64,000 bases of DNA from positions 272,695 to 336,694 of the forward strand of contig NZ_CP082288.1 in the NCBI RefSeq assembly GCF_019880245.1, written 5' to 3'. Each line of letters starts with the position of its first letter. Position 1 is the first letter of the stretch. Positions 35,509 to 43,005 of this stretch are shown here, piece by piece. The notes under the pieces were generated by a model. That model was given only the letters and a program-made list of their open reading frames with translations. It ran no database searches and had not been told where the DNA came from. Origin of the DNA: Halobaculum roseum (GTDB lineage Archaea > Halobacteriota > Halobacteria > Halobacteriales > Haloferacaceae). Made by a program: the position numbers and the translations under genes.

Positions 35509-36186
35509 TCACTTCTGCGGGTGCTGCGACTGGGTGGACTGGTGACCCAGTTGGGACTGCTGTCCCTGCGCGCTCGGCGACATCTGCACCGATCCGTTCT
35601 GGAGAGCCGTCGAGGCCTGTTGGATCTGCGCGATCAGCTCCTGATGCGCAGGATCGTTCGGCTGCTGGTGGAGCTCCTGAAGCGCCTGTTGGAGGTTCTG
35701 GGCGACGGTTTGGCGGAACGATTCCGCGAACGGGGACCGGCGGAGGATCAGCTTGCGCTCGGCTTCGATCATCGTCTCCAGATCCTCGGTGATCCGTGCG
35801 ACGGCGGAGTTGCCGTTCTCCAGCGCGTACACGTTCGCCTGATCGAGAGTGCGTTCCAGTTCCTGCAGCGCCGTGGCGATCTGTCGCCCGTCGGCTTGCG
35901 CCACCTGCTGCGAGGGGGATCCGGCCTGTTGACTTCCTTGGCTCACTGCCGGAAGCTGTGTCTGCATGGGCGGTGACTGTCCCTGCGGGATCTGGTAACT
36001 CGGCTGTGCCTGCTGACCGAACTGGGGCTGCTGACCGAACTGCCCCTGTTGTCCGAACTGTGGCTGCTGGCCGAATTGCGACTGCTGACCGTACTGAGGC
36101 TGCTGACCGAACTGGGACTGCTGACTGGTAGATACACTAGACTCGGTACCGTACTGTCCGGGCTGCTGTTGCGGAATCTGGCTCAT
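35509..36186 (-). CDS. Glutamine-rich protein with prion-like repeat domain
   Basis: 225 residues, unrecognised beyond composition. The first half is dominated by Gln, with six perfect-register hexapeptides Q[FY]GQQx (residues 25-60) followed by a Pro/Gln/Ser region. The second half is a helical domain (about 98-190: IATALQELERTLDQANVYAL, RITEDLETMIEAERKLILRR, QNLQQALQELHQQ), then another Gln/Ser tail. Aromatic-Gly-Gln repeats resemble low-complexity regions that drive phase separation or amyloid formation. This is unusual for a haloarchaeal protein, which is normally Asp/Glu-rich. Its partner small Hsp lies directly downstream. Confidence 0.82.
   Translation of the reverse strand: MSQIPQQQPGQYGTESSVSTSQQSQFGQQPQYGQQSQFGQQPQFGQQGQFGQQPQFGQQAQPSYQIPQGQSPPMQTQLPAVSQGSQQAGSPSQQVAQADGRQIATALQELERTLDQANVYALENGNSAVARITEDLETMIEAERKLILRRSPFAESFRQTVAQNLQQALQELHQQPNDPAHQELIAQIQQASTALQNGSVQMSPSAQGQQSQLGHQSTQSQHPQK
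36007..36114 (-). repeat. Six 18-bp repeats encoding Q[FY]GQQx
   Basis: In-frame tandem 18-bp units within the glutamine-rich gene; the plus strand shows recurring CTGACCGAACTG-like units. Unit variation (Phe/Tyr and Pro/Ser/Gly/Ala positions) shows protein-level conservation with some codon drift. Unit number could vary between strains. Confidence 0.85.
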
Positions 36187-36642
36187 AGGTGGTTCGCTTC
36201 GCGTTGACGCCCCCCGATGCGATATCCGTACACAGCGACGGAATCACGCACACGTTAGCATCACTTGAATTCCCGAGGCGCGCTCCTTGCGAAGCATACG
36301 AGAAGCGTGTCGGCACCAGTATTGTTATGAACCAGTCGGTAACTTCGACACCGGACCTACTCACACGAAGTTCGCACTTAGTGATCCGTGATGACGTGGG
36401 ACTCGCGTAACGTAGATGGATCATACTCCCATACGATCGACGTACTGCGGTGTGCACTTCCGCTATCGTAACACGAACACTCCATCTTATCAAACAAACA
36501 ACTAGTACGTCCCTTCGTCCACGATACGACGGACGGATCGGACACGTCGACCAGCGATCACCGCCGGCGCAACAACTTACCCGCACCCAGATCGAGCGGA
36601 GATACGGAAACCAACAGGTACCCCGAACCCGTAGTGGGTTGT
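36187..36642. other. Non-coding stretch upstream of the glutamine-rich gene
   Basis: About 455 nt, less GC-rich than the flanking genes. Open frames here (for example 36189-36410 plus and 36137-36586 minus) lack domains and haloarchaeal composition. It presumably holds the promoter of the glutamine-rich/Hsp20 pair; no specific operator was recognised. Confidence 0.4.
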
Positions 36643-36954
36643 ATGACCGACGACACGAGAGCGTCGCGACGAGTCCCCGAGCGTTGGCTCGACGTCTTGG
36701 AACTGGCTATCGACGAGGGCATCGAACGCGAGGGCGGGGTCACGATCTCGGCCGAGGACCTCCGCGTCGAAGTGCCGCTCGCGTTCGGCGACGACGCCGA
36801 CCGGGCGGAGTGGGGGTTCGATGGCTCGGTCACCGTCGAAACGAAGGGTACGCGGGGCACGCTCGCCGAGTGGTATCACCTCCACCGCGAATCGCTCCCG
36901 GACCCCCACGGCGACACCGACCGGATCGCGGCGCGTGACGACGGTAGCGACTGA
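36643..36954 (+). CDS. Conserved-looking small acidic protein of unknown function
   Basis: 103 residues from the ATG at 36643. Composition is typical of haloarchaeal cytoplasmic proteins (acidic, Asp/Glu-rich). One amphipathic helix (ERWLDVLELAIDEGIEREGG) and several strands (VTISAEDLRVEVPL, WGFDGSVTVETKG, TLAEWYHLHRES) suggest a small alpha/beta fold. No family is recognised. It stands alone before the FAD gene. Confidence 0.6.
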   Translation: MTDDTRASRRVPERWLDVLELAIDEGIEREGGVTISAEDLRVEVPLAFGDDADRAEWGFDGSVTVETKGTRGTLAEWYHLHRESLPDPHGDTDRIAARDDGSD

Positions 36955-37142
36955 CGCCGTCGGCGTTCCGTCCTGTCGATCCTGACGTCCGAACGACGCG
37001 CGGGCGTTCCCCTCGCGGCGGGACGATACCTAACTGGCCGTTCGCGATGGATCGAGTATCGCCAGACTCGCCGGCCGCTGAGGGGTGTATTCGGGCTTCC
37101 GGGGGCCACACTGTTATTGTCGCCGACGGAGATGTCGTTCAT

Positions 37143-37727
37143 GTGAGCGATGTTGTTATCGTCGGCGGCGGTCCCGCCGGCCTGACCGCGGCGCTGTTCG
37201 CACAGAAGAACGGGCTCGAGGCGACCGTCCTCGACACGGACGGGACGTGGCTGCACAAGGCCCATCTGTTCAACTACCCCGGGATCGGTTCGGTCGACGG
37301 CTCCGCGTTCCTGGAAACGCTTCGGGAGCAGGTCGACTCCTTCGAGGTCGAGCGGCTCCAGGGAACTGAGGCGACCGATGTCGAGCAAGCCGACGAGAGA
37401 TTCCGCGTCGAGACCGACGATGACGACGTCGAGGGACGGTATCTCGTGCTCGCGACCGGCGCCAAGCGCGATCTCGCCGAGGCGCTCGGCTGCGCGTTCG
37501 ACGGCGATGTCGTCGACGTCGACGTGACCATGGAGACGAGCGTCGACGGCGCATACGCGACGGGTGCGATGGTTCGCGCCGAGGAGTGGCAGGCCGTCAT
37601 CTCGGCGGGCGACGGCGCTGCCGCGGCGCTCAACATCCTCTCGGAGGAGAAGGGTGAACACTACCACGACTTCGATGTCCCGAGCGACGCCGACGCCGTC
37701 TTCGGCGGCATGGCCGACGGGGAGTAG
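37143..37727 (+). CDS. Short FAD-dependent oxidoreductase, thioredoxin-reductase-like
   Basis: 194 residues from the GTG at 37143, which starts exactly at the first strand of the Rossmann fold (SDVVIVGGGPAGLTAALFAQ). Further motifs are the glycine-rich FAD site, YLVLATGA near the middle, and a closing YATGAMVRAEEWQAVISAGDGAAAALNI that matches the terminal FAD contact of thioredoxin-reductase relatives. At about 60% of usual length, with no CxxC, it lacks the NADPH domain, as in other short haloarchaeal members. The redox partner is unknown. A longer frame starting at 37047 adds no conserved sequence. Confidence 0.82.
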   Translation: MSDVVIVGGGPAGLTAALFAQKNGLEATVLDTDGTWLHKAHLFNYPGIGSVDGSAFLETLREQVDSFEVERLQGTEATDVEQADERFRVETDDDDVEGRYLVLATGAKRDLAEALGCAFDGDVVDVDVTMETSVDGAYATGAMVRAEEWQAVISAGDGAAAALNILSEEKGEHYHDFDVPSDADAVFGGMADGE

Positions 37728-37834
37728 TTGATCGCTCTCGGGAACGAATCGGCCACCGCCGATTTCTGAACGGGAGGATGACTCTCGGTTTCAGCGAACG
37801 CGGCTGACGGAGGAGTGAGAGCTGCTGTGTGTTG

Positions 37835-38188
37835 TCAAACTTCGAGTTCGACGTCCACAGCGTCACCAGCAGTCGCACCGTCATCCGTGAGGGAGTACAC
37901 CCGCTTTCGAGCGTCGCGCAGACAGATGGACTCGTCCACCAATCCTGCGTCTTCGAGTCGACCGAGGGCCGTCCGAACGGTCCGGGCCGACAGGGCCGTC
38001 TCCTCGACCAGTTGCGTCTGTGTTCGCTGGTCGTCGCGATCCAACACGAAGTGAACGAGTTTCGCACTCGGCGGGAGGTCGGCAAAGACGTCGGTATCCG
38101 GCGCCGATCCGTCGGTCGCCGTTCCCGTAGTTGCAGCGCCGTTCTCCGCCGATTCGGTCGTCGATTGCGTCTGATGGGTGCCGGTCAT
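37835..38188 (-). CDS. MarR-like winged-helix regulator
   Basis: 117 residues from the ATG at 38188. A disordered Thr/Ala-rich N-terminus (about 35 residues) precedes a winged helix: LPPSAKLVHFVLDRDDQRTQTQLVEETALSARTVRTALGRLEDAGLV, then a wing (RDARKRVYSLTD). The pattern matches small haloarchaeal MarR-family regulators. It lies at the edge of the gene group preceded by CGAAC/GTTCG palindromes but lacks that box itself. It could be a regulator of its neighbours. Confidence 0.8.
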   Translation of the reverse strand: MTGTHQTQSTTESAENGAATTGTATDGSAPDTDVFADLPPSAKLVHFVLDRDDQRTQTQLVEETALSARTVRTALGRLEDAGLVDESICLRDARKRVYSLTDDGATAGDAVDVELEV

Positions 38189-38353
38189 AGTCAAGGAAAT
38201 CCGCCATCGGCCCTCCGATTGGGTCGGACGTGAGGACTCATGTCTTCTTACGGGTCGGGATGACTTACCCGTTTCCGGGCGTTCACGTCACCCAGTTACA
38301 CCGATGTTACCACGACGACGGCTTGGAGCAGACGAAGTCGAATGTCACCTCTG

Positions 38354-38617
38354 TCAGTCTCTCCAGATCGCCGTCACGACCCGACTGTCGGTTTCGACCG
38401 TCTCGAACTCGTATCCTCGGTCGGTCAACTTCGGATACAGGTGTTGAGCTGCGCGATCGTTGAGCTGAACCAAGACGGTGTCGTCCCCGATCTCCGCGAG
38501 CCGTTCCAGCGTGTTCTGAAGCGGTTGGGGCGGTGGGAGCTCCCGTGCGTCCAACGTCTCACGATGCCGGTCGTTCGGTGCGGATGTCTCCGCGACGATA
38601 TCGCCGATCGCGTCCAT
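38354..38617 (-). CDS. DUF2249 protein
   Basis: 87 residues. It carries the DUF2249 signature LDARELPPPQPLQNTLERLAEI and the QHLYPKLTDRGYEFETVET end, a TusA-like two-layer fold. DUF2249 proteins are common beside denitrification and nitrosative-stress genes in haloarchaea and bacteria; their function is not established. The start has a CGAATATGTTCT box 39 nt upstream (38656-38667). Confidence 0.85.
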   Translation of the reverse strand: MDAIGDIVAETSAPNDRHRETLDARELPPPQPLQNTLERLAEIGDDTVLVQLNDRAAQHLYPKLTDRGYEFETVETDSRVVTAIWRD

Positions 38618-38655
38618 GGTAGACTATCCAACTCCCGCTATCCAAGCGGTTGTCC

Positions 38656-38667
38656 CGAATATGTTCT
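38656..38667 (-). promoter_or_regulatory. CGAAC/GTTCG-type palindrome upstream of the DUF2249 gene
   Basis: CGAATATGTTCT, two changes from CGAACATGTTCG. Its near edge is 39 nt from the ATG at 38617, matching the spacing of five other boxes in this region. It would sit just upstream of the TATA/BRE of a near-leaderless promoter, as expected for an activator. Confidence 0.55.
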
Positions 38668-38795
38668 TTCGATCGGCGACTATACGCCGAGGTGACGAAG
38701 TCGCGATGTCCCCGACTCGATGGCGACGTGTCGATCGGGGGACCGTCGGACCGAGTTCCCCCTATGAATTCGCGTGACCCCGGCCACGATCGGAT

Positions 38796-39419
38796 TCAGA
38801 ACGGTGCGTCGGGAGTCCCACGACCCGCATTCTCCGTTTGCATCGGTCGCTCGGTCGGGTTCGAACCGACATCGGGGCTGTCCTCGGGGACGACGGTCAC
38901 GTCGCCGGTCTCGATGTACTTCTCCTCGAGTTCCGCGAGTTGGTCGTTGATCGCGTCGCTTAGGTGGTGCATCGGGGCCGCACGGACTCGGACGAGATCG
39001 TACTCGTGCCGGTCGGAGAGGCCGTTCCACGCCCGGAACGATCCGATCGTCAGCGTGTGCGTCTGGGGGCAAAACGGCGTGGTCGGCGTGAATTCCGCCC
39101 GAAGGACACGCTCGATTGGATCCTCGGAGAGTACGTTCTCGCCGCCCTCCCGCTCGATGGCATACCGGTATCCCGCGCTTCGATGACGGGTGTCGAGGTT
39201 CAGTCGTGCGAGGTTGTAATTGAAGGTCATGTCGTAGACCTTCCGTTCCTCGAAGATATCACGCGTCAGTCTGTGGAACGCGGCGTGATCGCGCCCATCG
39301 AGCACGTCGTGCCCCTCGAGAAACTCGAAGACTGTCGGTTGGGTATCCGGTACGAACTCGCCGTAGCTATCGAACAGCGAACCGTCGTCGTCACCGAACG
39401 GGGACGGGAATCCCGGCAT
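38796..39419 (-). CDS. Unrecognised protein with CPQTH motif (MIP18-like segment)
   Basis: 207 residues. N-terminal part: PTVFEFLEGHDVLDGRDHAAFHRLTRDIFEERKVYDMTF. The central VLRAEFTPTTPFCPQTHTLTIGSFRAWNGL has a single conserved-looking Cys after a TPTTP stretch, reminiscent of the FTPTxPxCP segment of MIP18/DUF59 iron-sulfur assembly proteins. The following region (YDLVRVRAAPMHHLSDAINDQLAEL) is helical and the tail is disordered. Iron-sulfur or metal handling is a guess from that motif. A half-conserved box (39458-39469) lies 39 nt upstream. Confidence 0.65.
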   Translation of the reverse strand: MPGFPSPFGDDDGSLFDSYGEFVPDTQPTVFEFLEGHDVLDGRDHAAFHRLTRDIFEERKVYDMTFNYNLARLNLDTRHRSAGYRYAIEREGGENVLSEDPIERVLRAEFTPTTPFCPQTHTLTIGSFRAWNGLSDRHEYDLVRVRAAPMHHLSDAINDQLAELEEKYIETGDVTVVPEDSPDVGSNPTERPMQTENAGRGTPDAPF

Positions 39420-39457
39420 ATGCAGGATTAGGTCGTCAACCAGTGTACCAGTAACCC

Positions 39458-39469
39458 CGGAGATGTTCG
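39458..39469 (-). promoter_or_regulatory. Half-conserved GTTCG-type box upstream of the CPQTH gene
   Basis: CGGAGATGTTCG keeps one arm and the central AT. Its near edge is 39 nt from the ATG at 39419, exactly as for the neighbouring boxes, which is the main support. Confidence 0.45.
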
Positions 39470-39503
39470 CGGCACAGGTGGATCGAAGACGGATCTACCC
39501 TGA

Positions 39504-39821
39504 TCAGGGGACGTGGACGCGAACAACGTGTCCGCCACAGCCGCACTGTTCGATGTACTCCCAGTCGAGGTCGCTCCCGTCGAACTCCTCCTCTAACGTT
39601 GGGTAAAGGTATTCCGACGGATGCCCGTGATCGCCATGGGTGACCAAATTGACGTGGTTTCCGCCGGCCGTGTGTTCGATCGCGTCGACCGCCTGTCGAC
39701 GGACCAGGTCGCGATCCGAAGCGTGTTCCGGTTTCTCGAGGTTCGCGGACCACGATGTGTCGTGAACTCGGTCGGTGACAGGTTGGACGTCCCCGTGGTC
39801 GTGGTCGTCGTGGGTGCTCAT
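39504..39821 (-). CDS. CGCGG-motif protein, possible radical-SAM-modified RiPP precursor
   Basis: 105 residues. A His/Asp-rich start (MSTHDDHDHGDVQP) is followed by TSWSANLEKPEHASDRDLV, then HVNLVTHGDHGHPSEYLY, and a C-terminal WEYIEQCGCGGHVVRVHV. The Cys-Gly-Cys-Gly-Gly core resembles the CGCGG family described for haloarchaea as putative radical-SAM-modified peptides. No radical SAM gene occurs in this window, so modification, if any, would be in trans. A one-mismatch box (39861-39872) lies 40 nt upstream of the start. Confidence 0.68.
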   Translation of the reverse strand: MSTHDDHDHGDVQPVTDRVHDTSWSANLEKPEHASDRDLVRRQAVDAIEHTAGGNHVNLVTHGDHGHPSEYLYPTLEEEFDGSDLDWEYIEQCGCGGHVVRVHVP

Positions 39822-39860
39822 CGTTCGATGATACGTCTCCGATACCCGTAAACAGCCGCC

Positions 39861-39872
39861 CGAACATCTTCG
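39861..39872 (-). promoter_or_regulatory. CGAAC/GTTCG-type palindrome upstream of the CGCGG gene
   Basis: CGAACATCTTCG, one change from the perfect palindrome CGAACATGTTCG. Its near edge is 40 nt from the ATG at 39821. Confidence 0.55.
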
Positions 39873-39935
39873 TTACCGCACTCTGTGCTCCATTGTTCTC
39901 CCGTTCGCTAACGATACCGAGGCCACGAATCGCGT

Positions 39936-40346
39936 TCAGATGGCCTCCTCGATGTAGTCCAGTTGCGCCTCCAGTTCGGTTCGACGCTGGCGTTTGATCA
40001 GGGTCGCGTCGAGAACACCACCGACGAGGGGGATATCGAGGGCGAACTCGGTCGTCGCCTCGACTTCGGTACCGTCCGGAACCGACGTGAGTGTGAACGC
40101 GGTCCGCATCTCCTCGAAGATCCCTTCGCGTTGCTCGTAGGCGAAGGCCGCGTCAGGGTCGTCGACGACGGCCAGTTCCAGTTCGATCTCGGCGACGCCG
40201 ACCGCGTTGGCGACGCGGATCGTCCGCCCGTCTACGTCGACCTCGTCGAAGCCTGCCGCGAGGGTGAACCGTTCGAGCTCCAGCATCGCCTCCCGGATAT
40301 CGGTTCGCGACGCGTCTATCGTTCTGGTGATCGTGACTGAGTGCAT
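39936..40346 (-). CDS. SRPBCC (START-like) family protein
   Basis: 136 residues from the ATG at 40346. The pattern HSVTITRTIDASRTDIREAMLELERFTLAAGFDEV, then alternating strands (AEIELELAVVDDP, AFTLTSVPDGTEVEATTEFAL) and a final helix (RTELEAQLDYIEEAI) fits the ligand-binding helix-grip fold. Such proteins bind hydrophobic ligands or act in polyketide or coenzyme Q handling; the ligand is unknown. It is divergent from the 12-TM gene. A longer start at 40376 is possible but less like the family start. Confidence 0.78.
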   Translation of the reverse strand: MHSVTITRTIDASRTDIREAMLELERFTLAAGFDEVDVDGRTIRVANAVGVAEIELELAVVDDPDAAFAYEQREGIFEEMRTAFTLTSVPDGTEVEATTEFALDIPLVGGVLDATLIKRQRRTELEAQLDYIEEAI

Positions 40347-40360
40347 GGTGAACCTGTGAA

Positions 40361-40465
40361 ACAGTGTCCGACACACTGTGATCGATCCCGGTGAACGAAC
40401 GGTCCCCTTCGGCCGTGTTCCGGATCACGTCACAGTCTGCGGGTGTTCACAGACACTGTAGTGTC
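40361..40465. promoter_or_regulatory. Pair of ACACTGT/ACAGTGT inverted repeats in a divergent promoter
   Basis: ACAGTGT at 40361-40367 and ACACTGT at 40373-40379 are perfect arms around 5 nt, immediately upstream of the SRPBCC start. A related palindrome GACACTGTAGTGTC lies at 40452-40465. The shared ACACTGT half-site suggests one dimeric regulator binding twice between the divergent genes; no such regulator is identified. Confidence 0.45.
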
Positions 40466-40497
40466 GCGTACATTCTCGATCAACACGGTCCCTTCCG

Positions 40498-40509
40498 CGA
40501 ATATGTTCG
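40498..40509 (+). promoter_or_regulatory. CGAAC/GTTCG-type palindrome upstream of the 12-TM gene
   Basis: CGAATATGTTCG, one change from CGAACATGTTCG. Its far edge is 39 nt from the ATG at 40548. The box lies inside the longer reading frame that begins at 40443, supporting 40548 as the real start. Confidence 0.55.
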
Positions 40510-40547
40510 GAGAGACAGTGAGGGAGACGGACGCGCTAGCGAACGGT

Positions 40548-41912
40548 ATGGGCGCGATGCCGGGAAACATCGAGACGGATCACCAACCCCCGATGACGGT
40601 CCCGTTGCGTCACTTCGTCGTGGGGCTCGGATTCCTCCTCGGGGGTGTGCTTGTCGGCATCGGGATCGCTGCCGACGCCGTTCCCGGACTTGGAACGCTC
40701 GTCCACGTCCATCTGCTATTGGCGGGGTGGATCTGCCTCACTATCATGGGTGCGATGACGCAGTTCGTGCCGGTCTGGTCCGGGGTGACGCTCTACTCTC
40801 GTCGGCTCGCGACCGTGCAGTTGGCACTCGTCGCTTGTGGGATATTGGGCTTCAGTATCGCTCTCGTATTCAACATGCTCGGGTGGCTCGTTCCGTTCGG
40901 GATCCTCATGCTCGCCGGGTTCTGGACCTTCGTCTACAACATCGTCCGGACGATGATTCCGATGGAGTCGTACGACGTGACCGAGCGGCACTTTCTCACC
41001 GCGCTCGGGTTCTTCGTCTTGCTCACGTCCCTGGGCCTGCTGCTCGCTATCGGATTCACGAGACCGGTGTTCGGAGACCTCCCGATCGCTCGTGGGGACG
41101 TCGTCATGGCGCACGCGACGCTCGCCGTGTTCGGTGCAGTGCTCACGACAGTCTACGGCGCGCTCTACCAGTTGGGGACGATGTTCACGCAGACCGAACT
41201 CCACGGGATCGATGACTACCTCCGCCCCGTCGAGGAACTCGGGCACCCTGTCGGTGTCGTCCTTCTCGCGCTCGGTCGTCTCGTCGATATCGTGATCGTC
41301 GCTCGTGTCGGCGGCGTACTCGTGTTGGCGGCGGCGGTCGCGTTCGCCATCGTCACCGCCCGGAGACTGTTCGAGATGCAGGTTCCCCGAACGCCGATGC
41401 ACACGCGATACGCGGTCGTCGTCCCGGCGTTGACCGCGTGGGCGCTGGCTACCGTCCCGACATGGCTGCGTGATCCGACCGCTGCAGACTCCCTGTTCGG
41501 TGCACCGACGGCCGTCCACCTCTTCGTCCTCGGTACCGTCGGGTTCGTCGTCCTCGGAACCCTCTATCACATCGTCCCGTTCATCGTCTGGGTTCACCGA
41601 TACAGCGACCTGCTCGGGTTCGAGGACGTACCCATGATCGACGATCTCTACGACGATCGATTAGCTGCCGCGGACGCGACCCTGCTGGTCGTGGGGACGC
41701 TCGTGCTCGTCTTTTCCGACTGGCTTCAACTCCCGTCGAGCGTTCAGGTGATCGGCGGCGGGTTTGTGACGCTCGGTGTCGTCGTCTTCGCCGCAAACAT
41801 GCTTCGCGTCATCCGAATACACAGCCCGCATTCCCTGAGTCAGATCCTGTTGGGATCGCTCGACCCACGACGGAAGGCCGTACAAGCCGCCGAATCGGAC
41901 CCGAGCAAGTAG
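40548..41912 (+). CDS. Polytopic membrane protein, NnrS / heme-copper oxidase subunit I-like
   Basis: 454 residues from the ATG at 40548; earlier in-frame ATGs at 40443 and 40503 lie upstream of or within the regulatory box. About 12 hydrophobic helices. Three similar segments each have a His before a long Gly-rich helix: HVHLLLAGWICLTIMGAMTQFVPVW, AHATLAVFGAVLTTVYGALYQLG and VHLFVLGTVGFVVLGTLYHIVPF. This resembles heme-binding helices of heme-copper oxidases and NnrS-type nitric-oxide response proteins. Heme or metal binding at the membrane is inferred. The neighbourhood (DUF2249, cupins, SUOX-like) supports a role in anaerobic or nitrogen-oxide metabolism. Confidence 0.72.
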   Translation: MGAMPGNIETDHQPPMTVPLRHFVVGLGFLLGGVLVGIGIAADAVPGLGTLVHVHLLLAGWICLTIMGAMTQFVPVWSGVTLYSRRLATVQLALVACGILGFSIALVFNMLGWLVPFGILMLAGFWTFVYNIVRTMIPMESYDVTERHFLTALGFFVLLTSLGLLLAIGFTRPVFGDLPIARGDVVMAHATLAVFGAVLTTVYGALYQLGTMFTQTELHGIDDYLRPVEELGHPVGVVLLALGRLVDIVIVARVGGVLVLAAAVAFAIVTARRLFEMQVPRTPMHTRYAVVVPALTAWALATVPTWLRDPTAADSLFGAPTAVHLFVLGTVGFVVLGTLYHIVPFIVWVHRYSDLLGFEDVPMIDDLYDDRLAAADATLLVVGTLVLVFSDWLQLPSSVQVIGGGFVTLGVVVFAANMLRVIRIHSPHSLSQILLGSLDPRRKAVQAAESDPSK

Positions 41913-41999
41913 GATGGAACCGGTACGGTGGTGTCACAACGAGCCACAGGACCCCGAGGAGCGCTCCGCTACGAACCAGTTCGAACCAAGAGTTAGGTC

Positions 42000-42950
42000 A
42001 TGGCCGACGATGTCGCAGTTGTGCGACTCGATACACTCGGCATCGACCCGTCCGTTTCGACCCTATTCCCACCGGAGGTGCTTCGTGACGCCCTTTCGGA
42101 TCTTCCCGTCGAGACAGTCGTTCTCGACGAGGCCCGCTCGGCGACCGACAGCCTCGACGGCGTCGTTACGTTCGCGTACGACGAGCGATTCCTCGATACG
42201 GGATGGATCCACTCCGTCCAGGCCGGCGTCGATAGGTTCCCGCGAGACCGGCTCTCGGAGGCGAACGTCGTTCTCACGAACAGCACCGGGATCCACGGCG
42301 ACGCGATCGGCGAAACCGTCGCCGGATACGTGCTCGCGTTCGCCCGCCGGCTCCACGACCACGTCTCGAACCAACGCCGGGCGAACTGGTCACAACCCGA
42401 GTGGAACGAGGCGTGGACGGTCGCGGGCGAGCGCGCTTGTGTCGTCGGACTCGGGAGTCTCGGGCGCGGGATCGTCGATCGTCTGACCGGACTCGGACTC
42501 GACGTTGACGGCGTTCGACGGACACCCACCCCCGAACCGGGCGTCGACCGCGTGTATACGCCCTCGGAACTCGAAACCGCGGTATCGGACGCACGGTTCG
42601 TTGTGGCGGCGGTCCCGTTGACCGACGAGACGAGCGGGATTATCGACCGCGCCGTCATCTCCGCGATGCGCGAGGACGCCTACCTGATCAACGTCGCTCG
42701 CGGCGAAGTCGTCGAACAGGAGTCGCTCGTGGCGGCCATCGAAAGCGGGGACATCGCCGGCGCGGCCCTAGACGTGTTCGAAACGGAACCGCTGCCCGAA
42801 TCCTCGCCGCTCTGGGACATGAACGAGGTGATCGTTTCGCCTCACTGCGGAGCGTTCACCCACGAGTACGTTGACCATGTCGCCTCGATCGTCCGCGAAA
42901 GCGTCCGCCGTGTCCGAGCCGGCGAGACGCCGGTGAACACAGTTCCCTAA
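42000..42950 (+). CDS. D-2-hydroxyacid dehydrogenase family protein
   Basis: 316 residues. The NAD-binding site is ACVVGLGSLGRGIVDRL. Catalytic residues sit in the usual segments: INVARGEVVEQESLVAAIESG (Arg), VFETEPLPESSPLW (Glu), and VIVSPHCGAF (His). The substrate is a 2-oxo/2-hydroxy acid such as glyoxylate, hydroxypyruvate or phosphoglycerate. A perfect CGAAC/GTTCG palindrome (41972-41983) lies only 17 nt upstream of the ATG, unlike the 39-40 nt spacing elsewhere. It is convergent with the cupin genes. Confidence 0.88.
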   Translation: MADDVAVVRLDTLGIDPSVSTLFPPEVLRDALSDLPVETVVLDEARSATDSLDGVVTFAYDERFLDTGWIHSVQAGVDRFPRDRLSEANVVLTNSTGIHGDAIGETVAGYVLAFARRLHDHVSNQRRANWSQPEWNEAWTVAGERACVVGLGSLGRGIVDRLTGLGLDVDGVRRTPTPEPGVDRVYTPSELETAVSDARFVVAAVPLTDETSGIIDRAVISAMREDAYLINVARGEVVEQESLVAAIESGDIAGAALDVFETEPLPESSPLWDMNEVIVSPHCGAFTHEYVDHVASIVRESVRRVRAGETPVNTVP

Positions 42951-43005
42951 GACCGGACTGAACACCGTCCAATTCCGATCGGATTCCCCGTCAGCGTCTG
43001 GGTGA

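Noticed and set aside
36137..36586. Minus-strand 149-codon frame overlapping the glutamine-rich gene start
   Set aside because: Ser/Arg/Thr-rich with no domain, and it overlaps the promoter and start of a better gene.
38857..38873. tRNA T-arm-like GGGTTCGAACC stretch
   Set aside because: It lies inside the CPQTH coding frame and no acceptor, D or anticodon arms can be built around it.
40443..40547. Longer N-terminus for the 12-TM protein
   Set aside because: It contains the CGAATATGTTCG box and a palindrome; starting at 40548 restores the 39-nt spacing seen at neighbouring genes.
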